A stretch of 17,107 nt of DNA from Candidatus Neomicrothrix sp. UBA6944 (lineage in GTDB: Bacteria > Actinomycetota > Acidimicrobiia > Acidimicrobiales > Poriferisodalaceae). Shown here in pieces: positions 7,691 through 15,383 of this stretch (positions are counted from its first letter, which is position 1; each line of letters begins with the position of its first letter). A program made the position numbers and the translations under genes. The notes under the pieces are model-generated. The model did no database searches. It saw only the letters and a program-made list of their open reading frames with translations, and had not been told where the DNA came from. The stretch spans positions 1 to 17,107 of the forward strand of contig DJZU01000020.1 of NCBI GenBank assembly GCA_002448715.1, given 5' to 3'.

Positions 7691-7728
7691 GATCAACTAA
7701 TGAGTAAGCCCTCTTTCGCGCTGGCAAC

Positions 7729-7734
7729 TAGCGT
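7729..7734 (+). promoter_or_regulatory. Candidate -10 box (TAGCGT) of the GMC oxidoreductase gene, leaderless arrangement
   Basis: TAGCGT fits TANNNT and ends seven bases before ATG 7742. AAAGAG directly touches that ATG and is too close to work as a ribosome site, which supports leaderless initiation. The competing ATG at 7700 has neither a TANNNT box at this distance nor a Shine-Dalgarno. Confidence 0.35.
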
Positions 7735-7741
7735 CAAAGAG

Positions 7742-9286
7742 ATGGCAAGTGTCCGCAACTTCGAAATTATTGTCGTCGGTGCCGGTGCTTCGGGAGCGCC
7801 ACTAGCGGCTCGTGCTAGTGAGAATCCCAATACGAGTGTGTTACTACTTGAGGCGGGCCCTGACTATTCATATCTAACCGATACCCCAGCAGATCTAAGA
7901 AACGGTCATCACAACAGCCTTGTCGATCACGATTGGCGTCTCGACTATTCCCCAACGGAGCAGCGGCCCAACCAGCCTCTTCCGAGGGGGCGTGTCACGG
8001 GCGGGTCAAGTGCTGTCAACACATGCATCTTTTTACGTGGTGTGCCAGAAGATTATGATGATTGGGTTGACCGCGGTAACTCCGAATGGAGTTGGGAAAA
8101 CGTTCTTCCAACCTTTTGCAGGATCGAGCGCGACCTCGACTTTGGGCATGAGACCTTCCACGGGGATGCAGGCCCAATCACGGTGCGCAGATATCCATAT
8201 GATGAGCTAACTGAGTTACATCAGGCTTTTCTTGCGACCGCAGACGAGTTGGGGTATCCCGAGTGCCAGGACCAAAACGACCCTGATGGTTGGGGGGCGG
8301 GACCTCAACCCATGAACAAACTAGGACAGCTGCGGGTATCAACCGCGTCCGCCTATCTCGCTCCCATCAGATTGCGTCCCAATCTGGAAATCCGTGGGGG
8401 ATGCCACACCAACAAGTTGATAATTGAAAGAGGTAAGGCAGTCGGGGTTGAAGTAATTCTTGAAGACGGGTCGATTGAAAAGATTCGTTCCAAGCTTGTG
8501 GTTCTATGTGCGGGCGCTATCCATACGCCGGGCATTTTGTTGCGCTCCGGCATAGGCCCTTCACACGATTTAGCTCGGATGGGCGTGGACGTATCCGCTG
8601 AAGTGTCCGGCGTTGGAAAAAATCTATCGGACCATCCAGGTTTGTTTGTCTTGTGTCGGCCAACTCATCTCGAACTCGTAAATAGTGACCAACCAATTAT
8701 CCAAACGATTTTGAGGTACACATCCCCTGATAGCCAGGATCGAATGGATTTACAGATCGAACAGTTGACGTTCACAGGTCGGGAAAATGTTCCTTATTTT
8801 GGTGTAGCAGCAGTCCTTGAGCAGGTTGACGGTGTCGGGGAACTGCTGTTCCCGAACGCAGATCCGTTCACTGCTCCAACAATTAAATCTCGATTCTGTG
8901 AGATGGACCGCGACGCGGAGCGTCTCGCCGACTGTTTCTTAGATGCATTACGTTTCACTGAGACCGGTCCCCTGGGGGCTCTTACCGACGAAGTCACGTT
9001 CCCCGACCTGCATAGGGTTAATGACCGGGGTGACATCATCGAGCTCTTGAGACGTTTTTCGGCATCTGGATACCATCCGTGCGGTACAGCCCGAATGGGG
9101 CAATCCGACGATCCTGATGCAGTCGTGGATCAATACGGTCGTTGCCATTCGATAGAAGGCCTTGTTGTCGCTGATGCATCGATTTTTCCCACGGTGCCCA
9201 GGGCCAATACCAATCCATCGTCAATCATGGTCGGAGAGACAATCGGCGAATGGTTGCGCACTGAACCTGCTCGTTACAGCCTGTGA
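7742..9286 (+). CDS. GMC-family FAD-dependent oxidoreductase (choline dehydrogenase-like)
   Basis: Flavoprotein that oxidises an alcohol to an aldehyde or ketone; substrate unknown. From ATG 7742 it has 514 residues. The N-terminal Rossmann signature is VVGAGASG (11-18), with Glu37 (LLEAG) for the FAD ribose and the flavin-anchoring GGSS at 87-90. GMC signature 2 (GAIHTPGILLRSGIG) is at 258-272. The catalytic pair is His445 (YHPCGTARMG) and Asn489 (RANTNPSS). An upstream ATG at 7700 would add 14 residues, and the frame stays open to 7493 inside the antisense of the amidohydrolase gene; neither extension resembles the family, whose beta-1 strand normally starts within a few residues. Its stop is shared in a GTGA overlap with the HAD gene, so the two are probably made together. 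No signal peptide, so it is cytoplasmic. Confidence 0.9.
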   Translation: MASVRNFEIIVVGAGASGAPLAARASENPNTSVLLLEAGPDYSYLTDTPADLRNGHHNSLVDHDWRLDYSPTEQRPNQPLPRGRVTGGSSAVNTCIFLRGVPEDYDDWVDRGNSEWSWENVLPTFCRIERDLDFGHETFHGDAGPITVRRYPYDELTELHQAFLATADELGYPECQDQNDPDGWGAGPQPMNKLGQLRVSTASAYLAPIRLRPNLEIRGGCHTNKLIIERGKAVGVEVILEDGSIEKIRSKLVVLCAGAIHTPGILLRSGIGPSHDLARMGVDVSAEVSGVGKNLSDHPGLFVLCRPTHLELVNSDQPIIQTILRYTSPDSQDRMDLQIEQLTFTGRENVPYFGVAAVLEQVDGVGELLFPNADPFTAPTIKSRFCEMDRDAERLADCFLDALRFTETGPLGALTDEVTFPDLHRVNDRGDIIELLRRFSASGYHPCGTARMGQSDDPDAVVDQYGRCHSIEGLVVADASIFPTVPRANTNPSSIMVGETIGEWLRTEPARYSL

Positions 9287-10092
9287 TTAGTAGACCCGAT
9301 ATAAAAGACGTGAATCTGGTCGTGTCCGACTTCGACGGAACTCTGCTCGGCTCTGAACGAGAAATATCTAGTAGGACTCGAGGGGTTCTAAATCAGCTAC
9401 AAGAACTCGGGATTGAATTCGTAGTCGCCACAGGTCGTCCTCCCAGATATTGCGACTCAATCGAAGAACAAACTGGAATCCCTACCACTTTGTTGTGCGC
9501 TAACGGAGCCGTGGAGTATGACCCGACAAGCGGAACAGTCAACCAACTGGCCACACTCGATTTGGATAATGCCCGCGATCTTCTTATCGATATCAGGCAT
9601 ACATTTCCTGAAGCTGGTTTCTGCGCCGAGATGGGTAGCGAATTTGTTGCGGAAAATAAGTGGCTTGAGCTGGCGTCCCGCCCGGGAGATAGCGACATCG
9701 TAGATGTAGTACCTCTGCTAAATGAGCGAGTCCACAAATTATTGATCAACTTGCCGGATAAGTCAGCCGACGACACATTGACTCTTATCAACCCTTTGCT
9801 TAAGGGGCGCGCAAATGCAATGCACGCGGGACTTCCTTTTGTCGAGTTGATGCCTCCCGGTGTCGATAAAGCCTTTGGACTTAGAAGACTCTGTGATGAG
9901 AGGCAGATCAGCGCTACCGAAGTAGTGGCCTTCGGTGATATGCCTAATGACGACGCAATGCTGCAATTCGCTGGCTGGGGAGTGGCCGTTGCTAACGCGC
10001 ATCAGTCGACTCAAGAGGCAGCCAACGAAATCACCGATTCGAACCTAGACGATGGGGTCGCAAAGGTCCTCGAAAGGATGATCGGCGCCTAG
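9283..10092 (+). CDS. Cof-type HAD-superfamily phosphatase
   Basis: Haloacid-dehalogenase-fold hydrolase, normally a phosphatase for sugar phosphates, nucleotides or flavin mononucleotide. It has 269 residues with a C2-type cap. Motifs: I is DFDGT with nucleophile Asp16 and acid/base Asp18; II is Thr50 (ATGR); III is Lys196; IV is GDMPNDDAML with Asp219 and Asp223. The start is a GTG within the TGA of the GMC oxidoreductase gene (GTGA), so translation is likely coupled. A role with the oxidoreductase is suggested by this coupling, but the substrate is not readable; FMN or sugar phosphate are only family precedents. The stop TAG lies in the palindrome CTAG that also supplies the dapE stop on the other strand. 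Confidence 0.88.
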   Translation: MISRPDIKDVNLVVSDFDGTLLGSEREISSRTRGVLNQLQELGIEFVVATGRPPRYCDSIEEQTGIPTTLLCANGAVEYDPTSGTVNQLATLDLDNARDLLIDIRHTFPEAGFCAEMGSEFVAENKWLELASRPGDSDIVDVVPLLNERVHKLLINLPDKSADDTLTLINPLLKGRANAMHAGLPFVELMPPGVDKAFGLRRLCDERQISATEVVAFGDMPNDDAMLQFAGWGVAVANAHQSTQEAANEITDSNLDDGVAKVLERMIGA

Positions 10093-11144
10093 CCAATACC
10101 GTTCTCAAGTAACTCAACTAGCGCTAAATGCACCAGTTCTATTTCGTGTCGTTCAACAAACTCACCTTGGGTATGAGCCAGTGACGCATCCCCTGCACCA
10201 AAATTCGAAGCGGGTATCCCATGCGAGGCAAACCGAGCAACGTCGGTCCAACCCAACTTGGCTCTAACTTCTAACTCGTTACGCGAAATGAGAGCATCAA
10301 GCAACGGGTGTTTCAAAGCTGGCGTAGCCGGTGGGGCATGATCGTCTATGGTCAGCTGATCGCACTCCAAGCACAGTTGCGCAACGTGTTGTTCGGCTTC
10401 TTCTGGACTTCGATCTGGGGCATACCGATAGTTGATAGTGATGGTTGCTTCGTCGGGAACGACGTTACCTGCAACTCCTGCTTCGACTCGAACTGCTTGC
10501 ATAGCCTCGCGGTATTCGCAGCCATCGACAACTGGTCGACGTCCGTCATATTCTTCCAATGCGCGTAAAACGCTGCTCAACCTATGAATTGCGTTGCGTC
10601 CTTTCCAGGGGCGAGCTGTATGCGCTCGTTCGCCTTTATAGAGAGCCTTAATTCTGAGAGTTCCTTGACATCCCGCTTCGATTGCTGCCGACGTCGGCTC
10701 TCCTAGCAATGCCACATCGCCTTCAACTAAATCTGGACGTGCCTCAAAAAGATGTTTGAGTCCGTTGTGCTCAGCAGCCACCTCTTCGCAGGGATAGAAG
10801 ATGAAGGTCCCATCTACAGCGGGATTCTGAAGCGTTAGGGCTGCAGCAAGTTGCGCTGCAAGTCCCCCTTTCATGTCGCAAGCACCTAATCCGTAAAGCC
10901 GATCCCCTTCAATGCGTGCCCGATGGTTGTCATTCGCTGGAACGGTGTCTAGATGACCAGCTATCACGAGGCGGTGCTCTCGTCCTAGTTCCGATTTCGC
11001 GATCACGCTGTCGCCGATGCGATACACGTCGAGTTGCGATTCGTTCCTTAGCCGTCGTTCGAAGAAGTCCGCTATCGCAGCCTCTTGATGGCTTTCCGAA
11101 GGAATGTCGACAAGCTCTGCGGCTAAATCCAGAAGGTCCGTCAC
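10089..11144 (-). CDS. dapE: Succinyl-diaminopimelate desuccinylase
   Basis: Zinc M20 metallopeptidase that hydrolyses N-succinyl-LL-2,6-diaminopimelate to LL-diaminopimelate and succinate in lysine and peptidoglycan synthesis. From GTG 11144 it has 351 residues. Metal ligands and catalytic acids: His64 and Asp66 (GHLDTVP), Asp90 (ACDMKGG), Glu120 and Glu121 (PCEEVAAE), Glu149 (GEPTS) and His324 (AHTQGEF). VDIPSES near the N-terminus is typical of actinobacterial DapE. A TTG at 11168, eight bases after the dapC stop, would add eight residues; neither start has a clear ribosome site, so this end is uncertain. It is last in the miaB-to-dapE run, directly after the aminotransferase that makes its substrate. 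It converges on the HAD gene with a four-base tail overlap. The neighbourhood makes DapE much likelier than another M20 peptidase. Confidence 0.9.
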   Translation of the reverse strand: MTDLLDLAAELVDIPSESHQEAAIADFFERRLRNESQLDVYRIGDSVIAKSELGREHRLVIAGHLDTVPANDNHRARIEGDRLYGLGACDMKGGLAAQLAAALTLQNPAVDGTFIFYPCEEVAAEHNGLKHLFEARPDLVEGDVALLGEPTSAAIEAGCQGTLRIKALYKGERAHTARPWKGRNAIHRLSSVLRALEEYDGRRPVVDGCEYREAMQAVRVEAGVAGNVVPDEATITINYRYAPDRSPEEAEQHVAQLCLECDQLTIDDHAPPATPALKHPLLDALISRNELEVRAKLGWTDVARFASHGIPASNFGAGDASLAHTQGEFVERHEIELVHLALVELLENGIG

Positions 11145-11176
11145 TATTGCAAGGTTACGGCTTACCAACGACCGAT

Positions 11177-12298
11177 TTATGGGTTAGTAAGCCGTTGTTC
11201 TACAAGAGCGATCCGGTCATCGGTTTGAACCGCAGCTATTCGGACATACCCAGCGCCAGCGGGCCCATAGAATTCGCCCGGGGAGGCCAATAAGCCAACC
11301 TCTTCTAATAGCCGTTGAACAAATCGCCAAGCGTCGCCATTAGGGGCTGGTACCCAAAGGTAGAAACCACCCTGAGGCAGAGGTGCCTCCACTCCCATCT
11401 CCCCGATCACACTCGACAAACGTGTAAGACGGTTCCAATAGATCTCTCGTTGCTGTTCCACATGAGCCTGGTCCGATAATGCGGCAAGGGCGGCAGCTTG
11501 CGCTGGTCCCGGGACCATAAAGCCCGCGTGTTTTCGTACTTCTCGTAAATAGTCGACAATTACCGAATCTCCAGCATAAAAACCGACTCGAACACCCGCA
11601 AGATTTGACCGTTTGGAGAGTGAGTGCACTGCTACGACGCCTTCAGTACCTGACGAAAGTATTGTTCGTGGCGGCCCGTCCCAAGTGAACTCGCAATAAC
11701 ACTCGTCGCTGAACACTGGGATGCCATATGTTCGACCCCAATTTGCGGCAACTTTTAGGTCGTCTAATCCCCCGGCTGGATTACCCGGAGTATTGACCCA
11801 CAGCAACAGTGCGCGCTCTTTGTCTTCGTCTGAAACAGAATCAAGTTGAATCGACCAGTCATCATCGACCGGAACTGGTACTGCTCTACATCCAGCAAGG
11901 GTGGCACCCATTTCGTAACTGGGATAACTAACAGCCGGGTATAGGACAGTGTCGCGATCAGGGTCGCGCAATCTCATCCAATGTGGCAGGCCCGCCACAA
12001 ATTCTTTCGTACCCACCGCAGCAGCTACCTCCGAAACGGCGTCCACTTGACAACCAAGTCGGTGGTGGAACCACGAGGCAATTTGCTCTCGTAAAGCTGG
12101 AGTTCCTATTGATGGTGGGTAACCCCTTTCGCTGTCGGAAAATGCGAGAGCGTCAACTACAGATCGTGGAGGGGGATCAATAGGTGTTCCTATAGAACAG
12201 TCAACAATCCCCCCTTCATGGTGATCAGCTAATGGTTTAAGTTCATCAAGCCGGTCATAGGGGTAAGGCGGTGGGGAGAAGCCCTTAGCACTAGTCAT
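11177..12298 (-). CDS. dapC: Succinyldiaminopimelate transaminase
   Basis: PLP-dependent class I/II aminotransferase converting N-succinyl-2-amino-6-ketopimelate to N-succinyl-LL-diaminopimelate with glutamate as amino donor. The 373 residues show NTPGNPAGG (169-177), Asp198 and Tyr201 of SDECY, and Lys229 in HSLSKRSNLAGVRVGF as the PLP Schiff-base lysine. A C-terminal substrate-binding Arg lies in YVRIAAV. The SLSKRSN-AG-R pattern and the dapE neighbour identify it as DapC rather than a generic aspartate aminotransferase. The start is ATG 12298, overlapping the hflX stop by eight bases, with AGGG seven bases upstream (12306-12309); a nine-residue extension to a TTG at 12325 is unnecessary. 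dapD, the preceding step, is not in the window. Confidence 0.88.
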   Translation of the reverse strand: MTSAKGFSPPPYPYDRLDELKPLADHHEGGIVDCSIGTPIDPPPRSVVDALAFSDSERGYPPSIGTPALREQIASWFHHRLGCQVDAVSEVAAAVGTKEFVAGLPHWMRLRDPDRDTVLYPAVSYPSYEMGATLAGCRAVPVPVDDDWSIQLDSVSDEDKERALLLWVNTPGNPAGGLDDLKVAANWGRTYGIPVFSDECYCEFTWDGPPRTILSSGTEGVVAVHSLSKRSNLAGVRVGFYAGDSVIVDYLREVRKHAGFMVPGPAQAAALAALSDQAHVEQQREIYWNRLTRLSSVIGEMGVEAPLPQGGFYLWVPAPNGDAWRFVQRLLEEVGLLASPGEFYGPAGAGYVRIAAVQTDDRIALVEQRLTNP

Positions 12299-13655
12299 AT
12301 CGTTGCCCTGAATGTACGTCGTCAATGAACTCCGAGAGCAGTTCGCGCGAAACTTCGTCCAGTCGTGCCTGGATCAACGTTCCCTCCTCTTGATGCAGTT
12401 CCAGAAGCACTTCGCCTTCGCGGTGCACTGCTGCGACTACGTCACCGCGGCTCCAGGGAATCCGCAACTCAACCACACTCGTGAGGCTTCTAAGACGATC
12501 TGCTATCGAGGCAAGTAGACGATCTAGCCCTTCACCAGTGCGAGCCGAGAAAGCTACCGAACCTTCGTGGCGGTATAACAAATGATGAAAACCTTCTTCC
12601 TCAGCTTGATCGCTTTTGTTGAATGCGAGAAGTTCCGGCACATCTCCGGCCCCGATTTCTCTTAGAACCGAACGGACAGCGTTCATTTGACCTTCGGGAT
12701 CCGGACCAGCTCCGTCCACTACGTGCAACAGCAGGTCGGCCTCTGCAACTTCTTCCAGCGTGGACTTAAAAGCCTCTACCAAGCCGGTAGGGAGCTTCTG
12801 AATAAATCCGACAGTATCTGTCACCAGGACAGTCTCGCCGCCTGGGAGCTGCAATCGGCGAGTCGTGGCATCGAGAGTCGCAAAGAGCCGATCTTCTACA
12901 AGCACTTCGGCGCCAGTTAAACGGTTCAGCAACGTACTTTTACCCGCATTGGTGTACCCGACAATCGCGACAGTGTGAAATCGAGAGCGTCGCCGAGATT
13001 TTCGTTGGTTCTTTCTTGTGCGGCGGAGACCAGTTAGGTCTTTTTCTAACTTCGCCAAACGCCTCTGAATTCGACGTCGATCAACCTCCAACTGGGTTTC
13101 TCCCGGTCCCCGGGTACCGATCCCCCCACCTTGCTGACTGAGTTGATCACCCCGACCCCGCAGTCTTGGAAGACGGTACTTGAGCTGAGCCAACTCGACT
13201 TGAGCCTTTCCTTCAAGTGTCGTTGCGTTTTGCGCAAAAATGTCCAGGATCACGGCTGTGCGATCCAACGCTGTTCGCTTCAAGATCTTCTCTAGGTTGA
13301 ACTGCTGAGCGGGGCTCAGCTCATCGTCGAAGACCACCGTATCTGCGTCCGCGTCATCAGAAGTTTCTTGAATCTCGGTCGCTTTACCTTTACCGACATA
13401 CGTAGCGGGGTCGGGTGCTTCTCGTTTCTGAATGACTCGATCCACGGGGTCAGCGCCGGCTGTATCAACAAGTTGGGCAAGTTCGTCGAGATTCGCGTCC
13501 ACCTGATCATCGGAGGCACCGGGAAATTGAACCCCAACGAGAACAATTTGCTCGCGGAAGGACCGGTCGATGAGGCCGGTTGACTCCCCCGCGAATTCAC
13601 CAAACCCACCTCGATGGCTGCTTTCCTCGTCGCGGTGCTCATAGGGCTTAGTCAT
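12291..13655 (-). CDS. hflX: GTPase HflX
   Basis: Ribosome-associated GTPase of the TRAFAC class that splits stalled or hibernating 70S ribosomes, especially after stress. The 454 residues contain an N-terminal HflX domain (about 35-225) with YVGKGK (86-91), the glycine-rich GTRGPGETQLE (180-190), and a long basic coiled-coil (about 192-225, many Arg/Lys). The G domain follows: G1 GYTNAGKST (233-241), G2 Thr near 264-265, G3 DTVG (280-283), G4 NKSD (346-349). A C-terminal extension follows the G domain. The ATG overlaps the dapF stop as ATGA. The first 30 residues are charged and Gly-rich with little conservation expected. Its place between dapF and dapC is an actinobacterial-type grouping and implies co-expression with lysine genes rather than a shared pathway. 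Confidence 0.95.
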   Translation of the reverse strand: MTKPYEHRDEESSHRGGFGEFAGESTGLIDRSFREQIVLVGVQFPGASDDQVDANLDELAQLVDTAGADPVDRVIQKREAPDPATYVGKGKATEIQETSDDADADTVVFDDELSPAQQFNLEKILKRTALDRTAVILDIFAQNATTLEGKAQVELAQLKYRLPRLRGRGDQLSQQGGGIGTRGPGETQLEVDRRRIQRRLAKLEKDLTGLRRTRKNQRKSRRRSRFHTVAIVGYTNAGKSTLLNRLTGAEVLVEDRLFATLDATTRRLQLPGGETVLVTDTVGFIQKLPTGLVEAFKSTLEEVAEADLLLHVVDGAGPDPEGQMNAVRSVLREIGAGDVPELLAFNKSDQAEEEGFHHLLYRHEGSVAFSARTGEGLDRLLASIADRLRSLTSVVELRIPWSRGDVVAAVHREGEVLLELHQEEGTLIQARLDEVSRELLSEFIDDVHSGQRYD

Positions 13656-14440
13656 GTGGACACTTCAATAGCCCCGATATATGTAGCCGGTCCAACAAGA
13701 ACGGGTTCTTTCCCGATCGACACCTGTACATCGCCACCGGGCATATGTACCCGAACTTGCTCGCCAACGAGGTCCCACTGATGTGCGCGAACGGCGGCCG
13801 CTGTTGCCCCGGTACCACACGCTCGAGTCACTCCAACGCCACGTTCCCAAACGACCATATCGAGAGCATTTGGATCGCCCTCTCTGACCGAGATGAACTC
13901 GACATTCATGCCTTCCGGATAGAACATCTCATAGTGAGAACCGATAGTTGCTATGTCGACGATTGCTTGGTCCTCAACAGCAACGACCAGGTGCGGATTT
14001 CCCAGATCGGCCGTGGCAACAAGAGCTGATCCGAGCTCATTCAGAATGTCTTCGTGAACTCCCGGGCCAGGACCCACAGGCCCCATTCCAACAGTCACCT
14101 GCGCTTCGCTCTGATCTCCGTCAATAGCGACGCTGCGGCGACCCCCAGCCGTGTCAATTTCTAATGACGTCGGTCCGGTGCTATTGGCCATCGCGTGCGC
14201 TTGCGCTAGACAGCGAATGCCATTCCCGCTCATTTCTGCCGCGGAACCGTCAGCGTTGTGAAGCACCATGGTCAAGTCGGCGCCACGGCTTCCGGGCAGA
14301 CCAAGTAAGAGTCCATCGGCTCCAATACCAGTGCGTCGGTCACAGAGTTGCGCAGCCAACTCTTCGATCCCGCGGGGCACATCACCCGTAAGTGCGACGA
14401 GAAAGTCGTTTTCTAACCCATGGTGTTTTGTTAGTCGCAT
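13652..14440 (-). CDS. dapF: Diaminopimelate epimerase (Ser in place of the first catalytic Cys)
   Basis: Interconverts LL- and meso-diaminopimelate using two opposing thiols, supplying peptidoglycan and lysine. The 262-residue product (family about 270) shows HGLENDF near the N-terminus, NADGSAAEMSGNGIR (62-76), GNPH (147-150), and ACGTGATAAA (207-216). The second catalytic cysteine, Cys208, is present. The first is replaced: the canonical CGNG reads SGNG, Ser71, codon AGC at 14228-14230. I start at ATG 14440 because GGAGGAG lies six bases upstream and MRLTKHHG is the usual N-terminus. A longer frame begins at 14479, where its ATG overlaps the miaA stop as ATGA, but it has no ribosome site. 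The gene sits between miaA and hflX, overlapping the latter by four bases. The rest of the fold looks intact, so an active enzyme, an isomerase with altered mechanism, or a sequencing error are all open. Confidence 0.9.
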   Translation of the reverse strand: MRLTKHHGLENDFLVALTGDVPRGIEELAAQLCDRRTGIGADGLLLGLPGSRGADLTMVLHNADGSAAEMSGNGIRCLAQAHAMANSTGPTSLEIDTAGGRRSVAIDGDQSEAQVTVGMGPVGPGPGVHEDILNELGSALVATADLGNPHLVVAVEDQAIVDIATIGSHYEMFYPEGMNVEFISVREGDPNALDMVVWERGVGVTRACGTGATAAAVRAHQWDLVGEQVRVHMPGGDVQVSIGKEPVLVGPATYIGAIEVST

Positions 14441-14446
14441 AGCAAG

Positions 14447-14453
14447 CTCCTCC
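14447..14453 (-). promoter_or_regulatory. Strong ribosome binding site of dapF
   Basis: Minus-strand GGAGGAG stands six bases before ATG 14440. It is the strongest Shine-Dalgarno sequence I see in the window and decides the dapF start against the ATGs at 14458 and 14479. Confidence 0.75.
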
Positions 14454-14475
14454 ACCATTGTCACAGTTCTTTGGC

Positions 14476-15348
14476 TCATAACTGCGATGAAATTTCATTA
14501 ATCACTGAGCTCAGCTGACTTCTCGGCATCCACTCAACGCGCGGGTCGCGCCTAAACCAGCGTTGCTGTCGACGAGCAAAGCGTTTAGTTCTTTGTATTG
14601 CTAGCTCTAGAGCTTCATCAAGTGATGTCTCACCTTGAATGTGGGCGAGCAGTTCCTTGTAGCCAAGTGCTTGACCTGCGGTAACCGAGAGCTCGCGTTC
14701 TGCTAAGTCTCGCACTTCGTCCAAAAAGCCGGTTTCCATTTGATCTTGATAGCGACGTTCTATGCGCTCATCCAGATCACCCCGTTCTATTTCGATACCC
14801 AAAATTCGGTATGGAACTATTGGGTAGCTGTTCAAGCCTGGTCCAAATGATGAGAAGGGGCGTCCTGTACCCAGAGTGACTTCTAATGCTCGTATGATCC
14901 GCCGCCGATTGTTGTTCTCCATGCGACTCGCGCCAATCGGGTCGAGGTCTACTAGTCGGCGATGAAGTACTTCAGTTTCTGGATCTGCGTCTAACTGTTC
15001 AGCGATTTCAGGGAACCTGGGAGGGGGTGTAAGTCCATCGACTACGCCTCTCACGTAGAGTCCTGTTCCTCCGACTAGGAGGGGAACACAGTTACGTTCG
15101 TCAATGTCCCTGCGAGCTGATGTATGAGCCTCTTGGAAGTCAACCAAGGTAAAGGTTTCATGCGGATCAACTAGATCGATCAGATGATGTCGGACTTCGG
15201 CTTGCTCCTGGCTAGAAGGTTTAGCTGTGCCGATATTCATGCCTCTGTAGACCTGCATCGAATCGATCGACAACAACTCAACCGAGTCGACCTGACTAGC
15301 AATTTCCATCGCGAACGCGGACTTCCCGCATGCGGTTGGCCCAACCAC
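14476..15348 (-). CDS. miaA: tRNA dimethylallyltransferase
   Basis: Adds a dimethylallyl group to N6 of adenosine 37 in tRNAs reading UNN codons, giving i6A, the substrate of MiaB. Visible: P-loop GPTACGKS (3-10), SIDSMQVYRGMNIGTAKP (27-44) with the catalytic Asp, HHLIDLVDP, GGTGLY, NRRRIIRALEV, GQALGYKE, and the C-terminal FARRQQRWFRRD tRNA-binding helix. The 290 residues from GTG 15348 are near normal length. That start leaves only Met-Val before the P-loop and cuts the beta-1 strand, since the frame continues upstream as KERPIVV. AAGGAG at 15361-15366 is 12 bases from the GTG but six from an in-frame ATT at 15354; a CTG at 15369 is another option. The real N-terminus is probably a few residues longer. 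It lies between miaB and dapF. Confidence 0.93.
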   Translation of the reverse strand: MVGPTACGKSAFAMEIASQVDSVELLSIDSMQVYRGMNIGTAKPSSQEQAEVRHHLIDLVDPHETFTLVDFQEAHTSARRDIDERNCVPLLVGGTGLYVRGVVDGLTPPPRFPEIAEQLDADPETEVLHRRLVDLDPIGASRMENNNRRRIIRALEVTLGTGRPFSSFGPGLNSYPIVPYRILGIEIERGDLDERIERRYQDQMETGFLDEVRDLAERELSVTAGQALGYKELLAHIQGETSLDEALELAIQRTKRFARRQQRWFRRDPRVEWMPRSQLSSVINEISSQL

Positions 15349-15360
15349 GACAATGGGCCG

Positions 15361-15366
15361 CTCCTT
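15361..15366 (-). promoter_or_regulatory. Ribosome binding site of miaA pointing to a non-canonical start
   Basis: Minus-strand AAGGAG. The usual 5-9 base spacing places the start codon at ATT 15352-15354 (six bases); the nearest standard start, GTG 15346-15348, is 12 bases away. Confidence 0.55.
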
Positions 15367-15383
15367 CAGTCGCTCTATCGCGG

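Noticed and set aside
7493..7741. An N-terminal extension of the GMC oxidoreductase within the antisense of the amidohydrolase gene
   Set aside because: It is low in family features and antisense to a gene with all its metal ligands; neither the ATG at 7700 nor earlier ones have a ribosome site.
12299..12325. A TTG start for dapC nine residues upstream
   Set aside because: ATG 12298 has AGGG seven bases upstream and overlaps the hflX stop by eight bases, which is enough; the extra residues show no family similarity.
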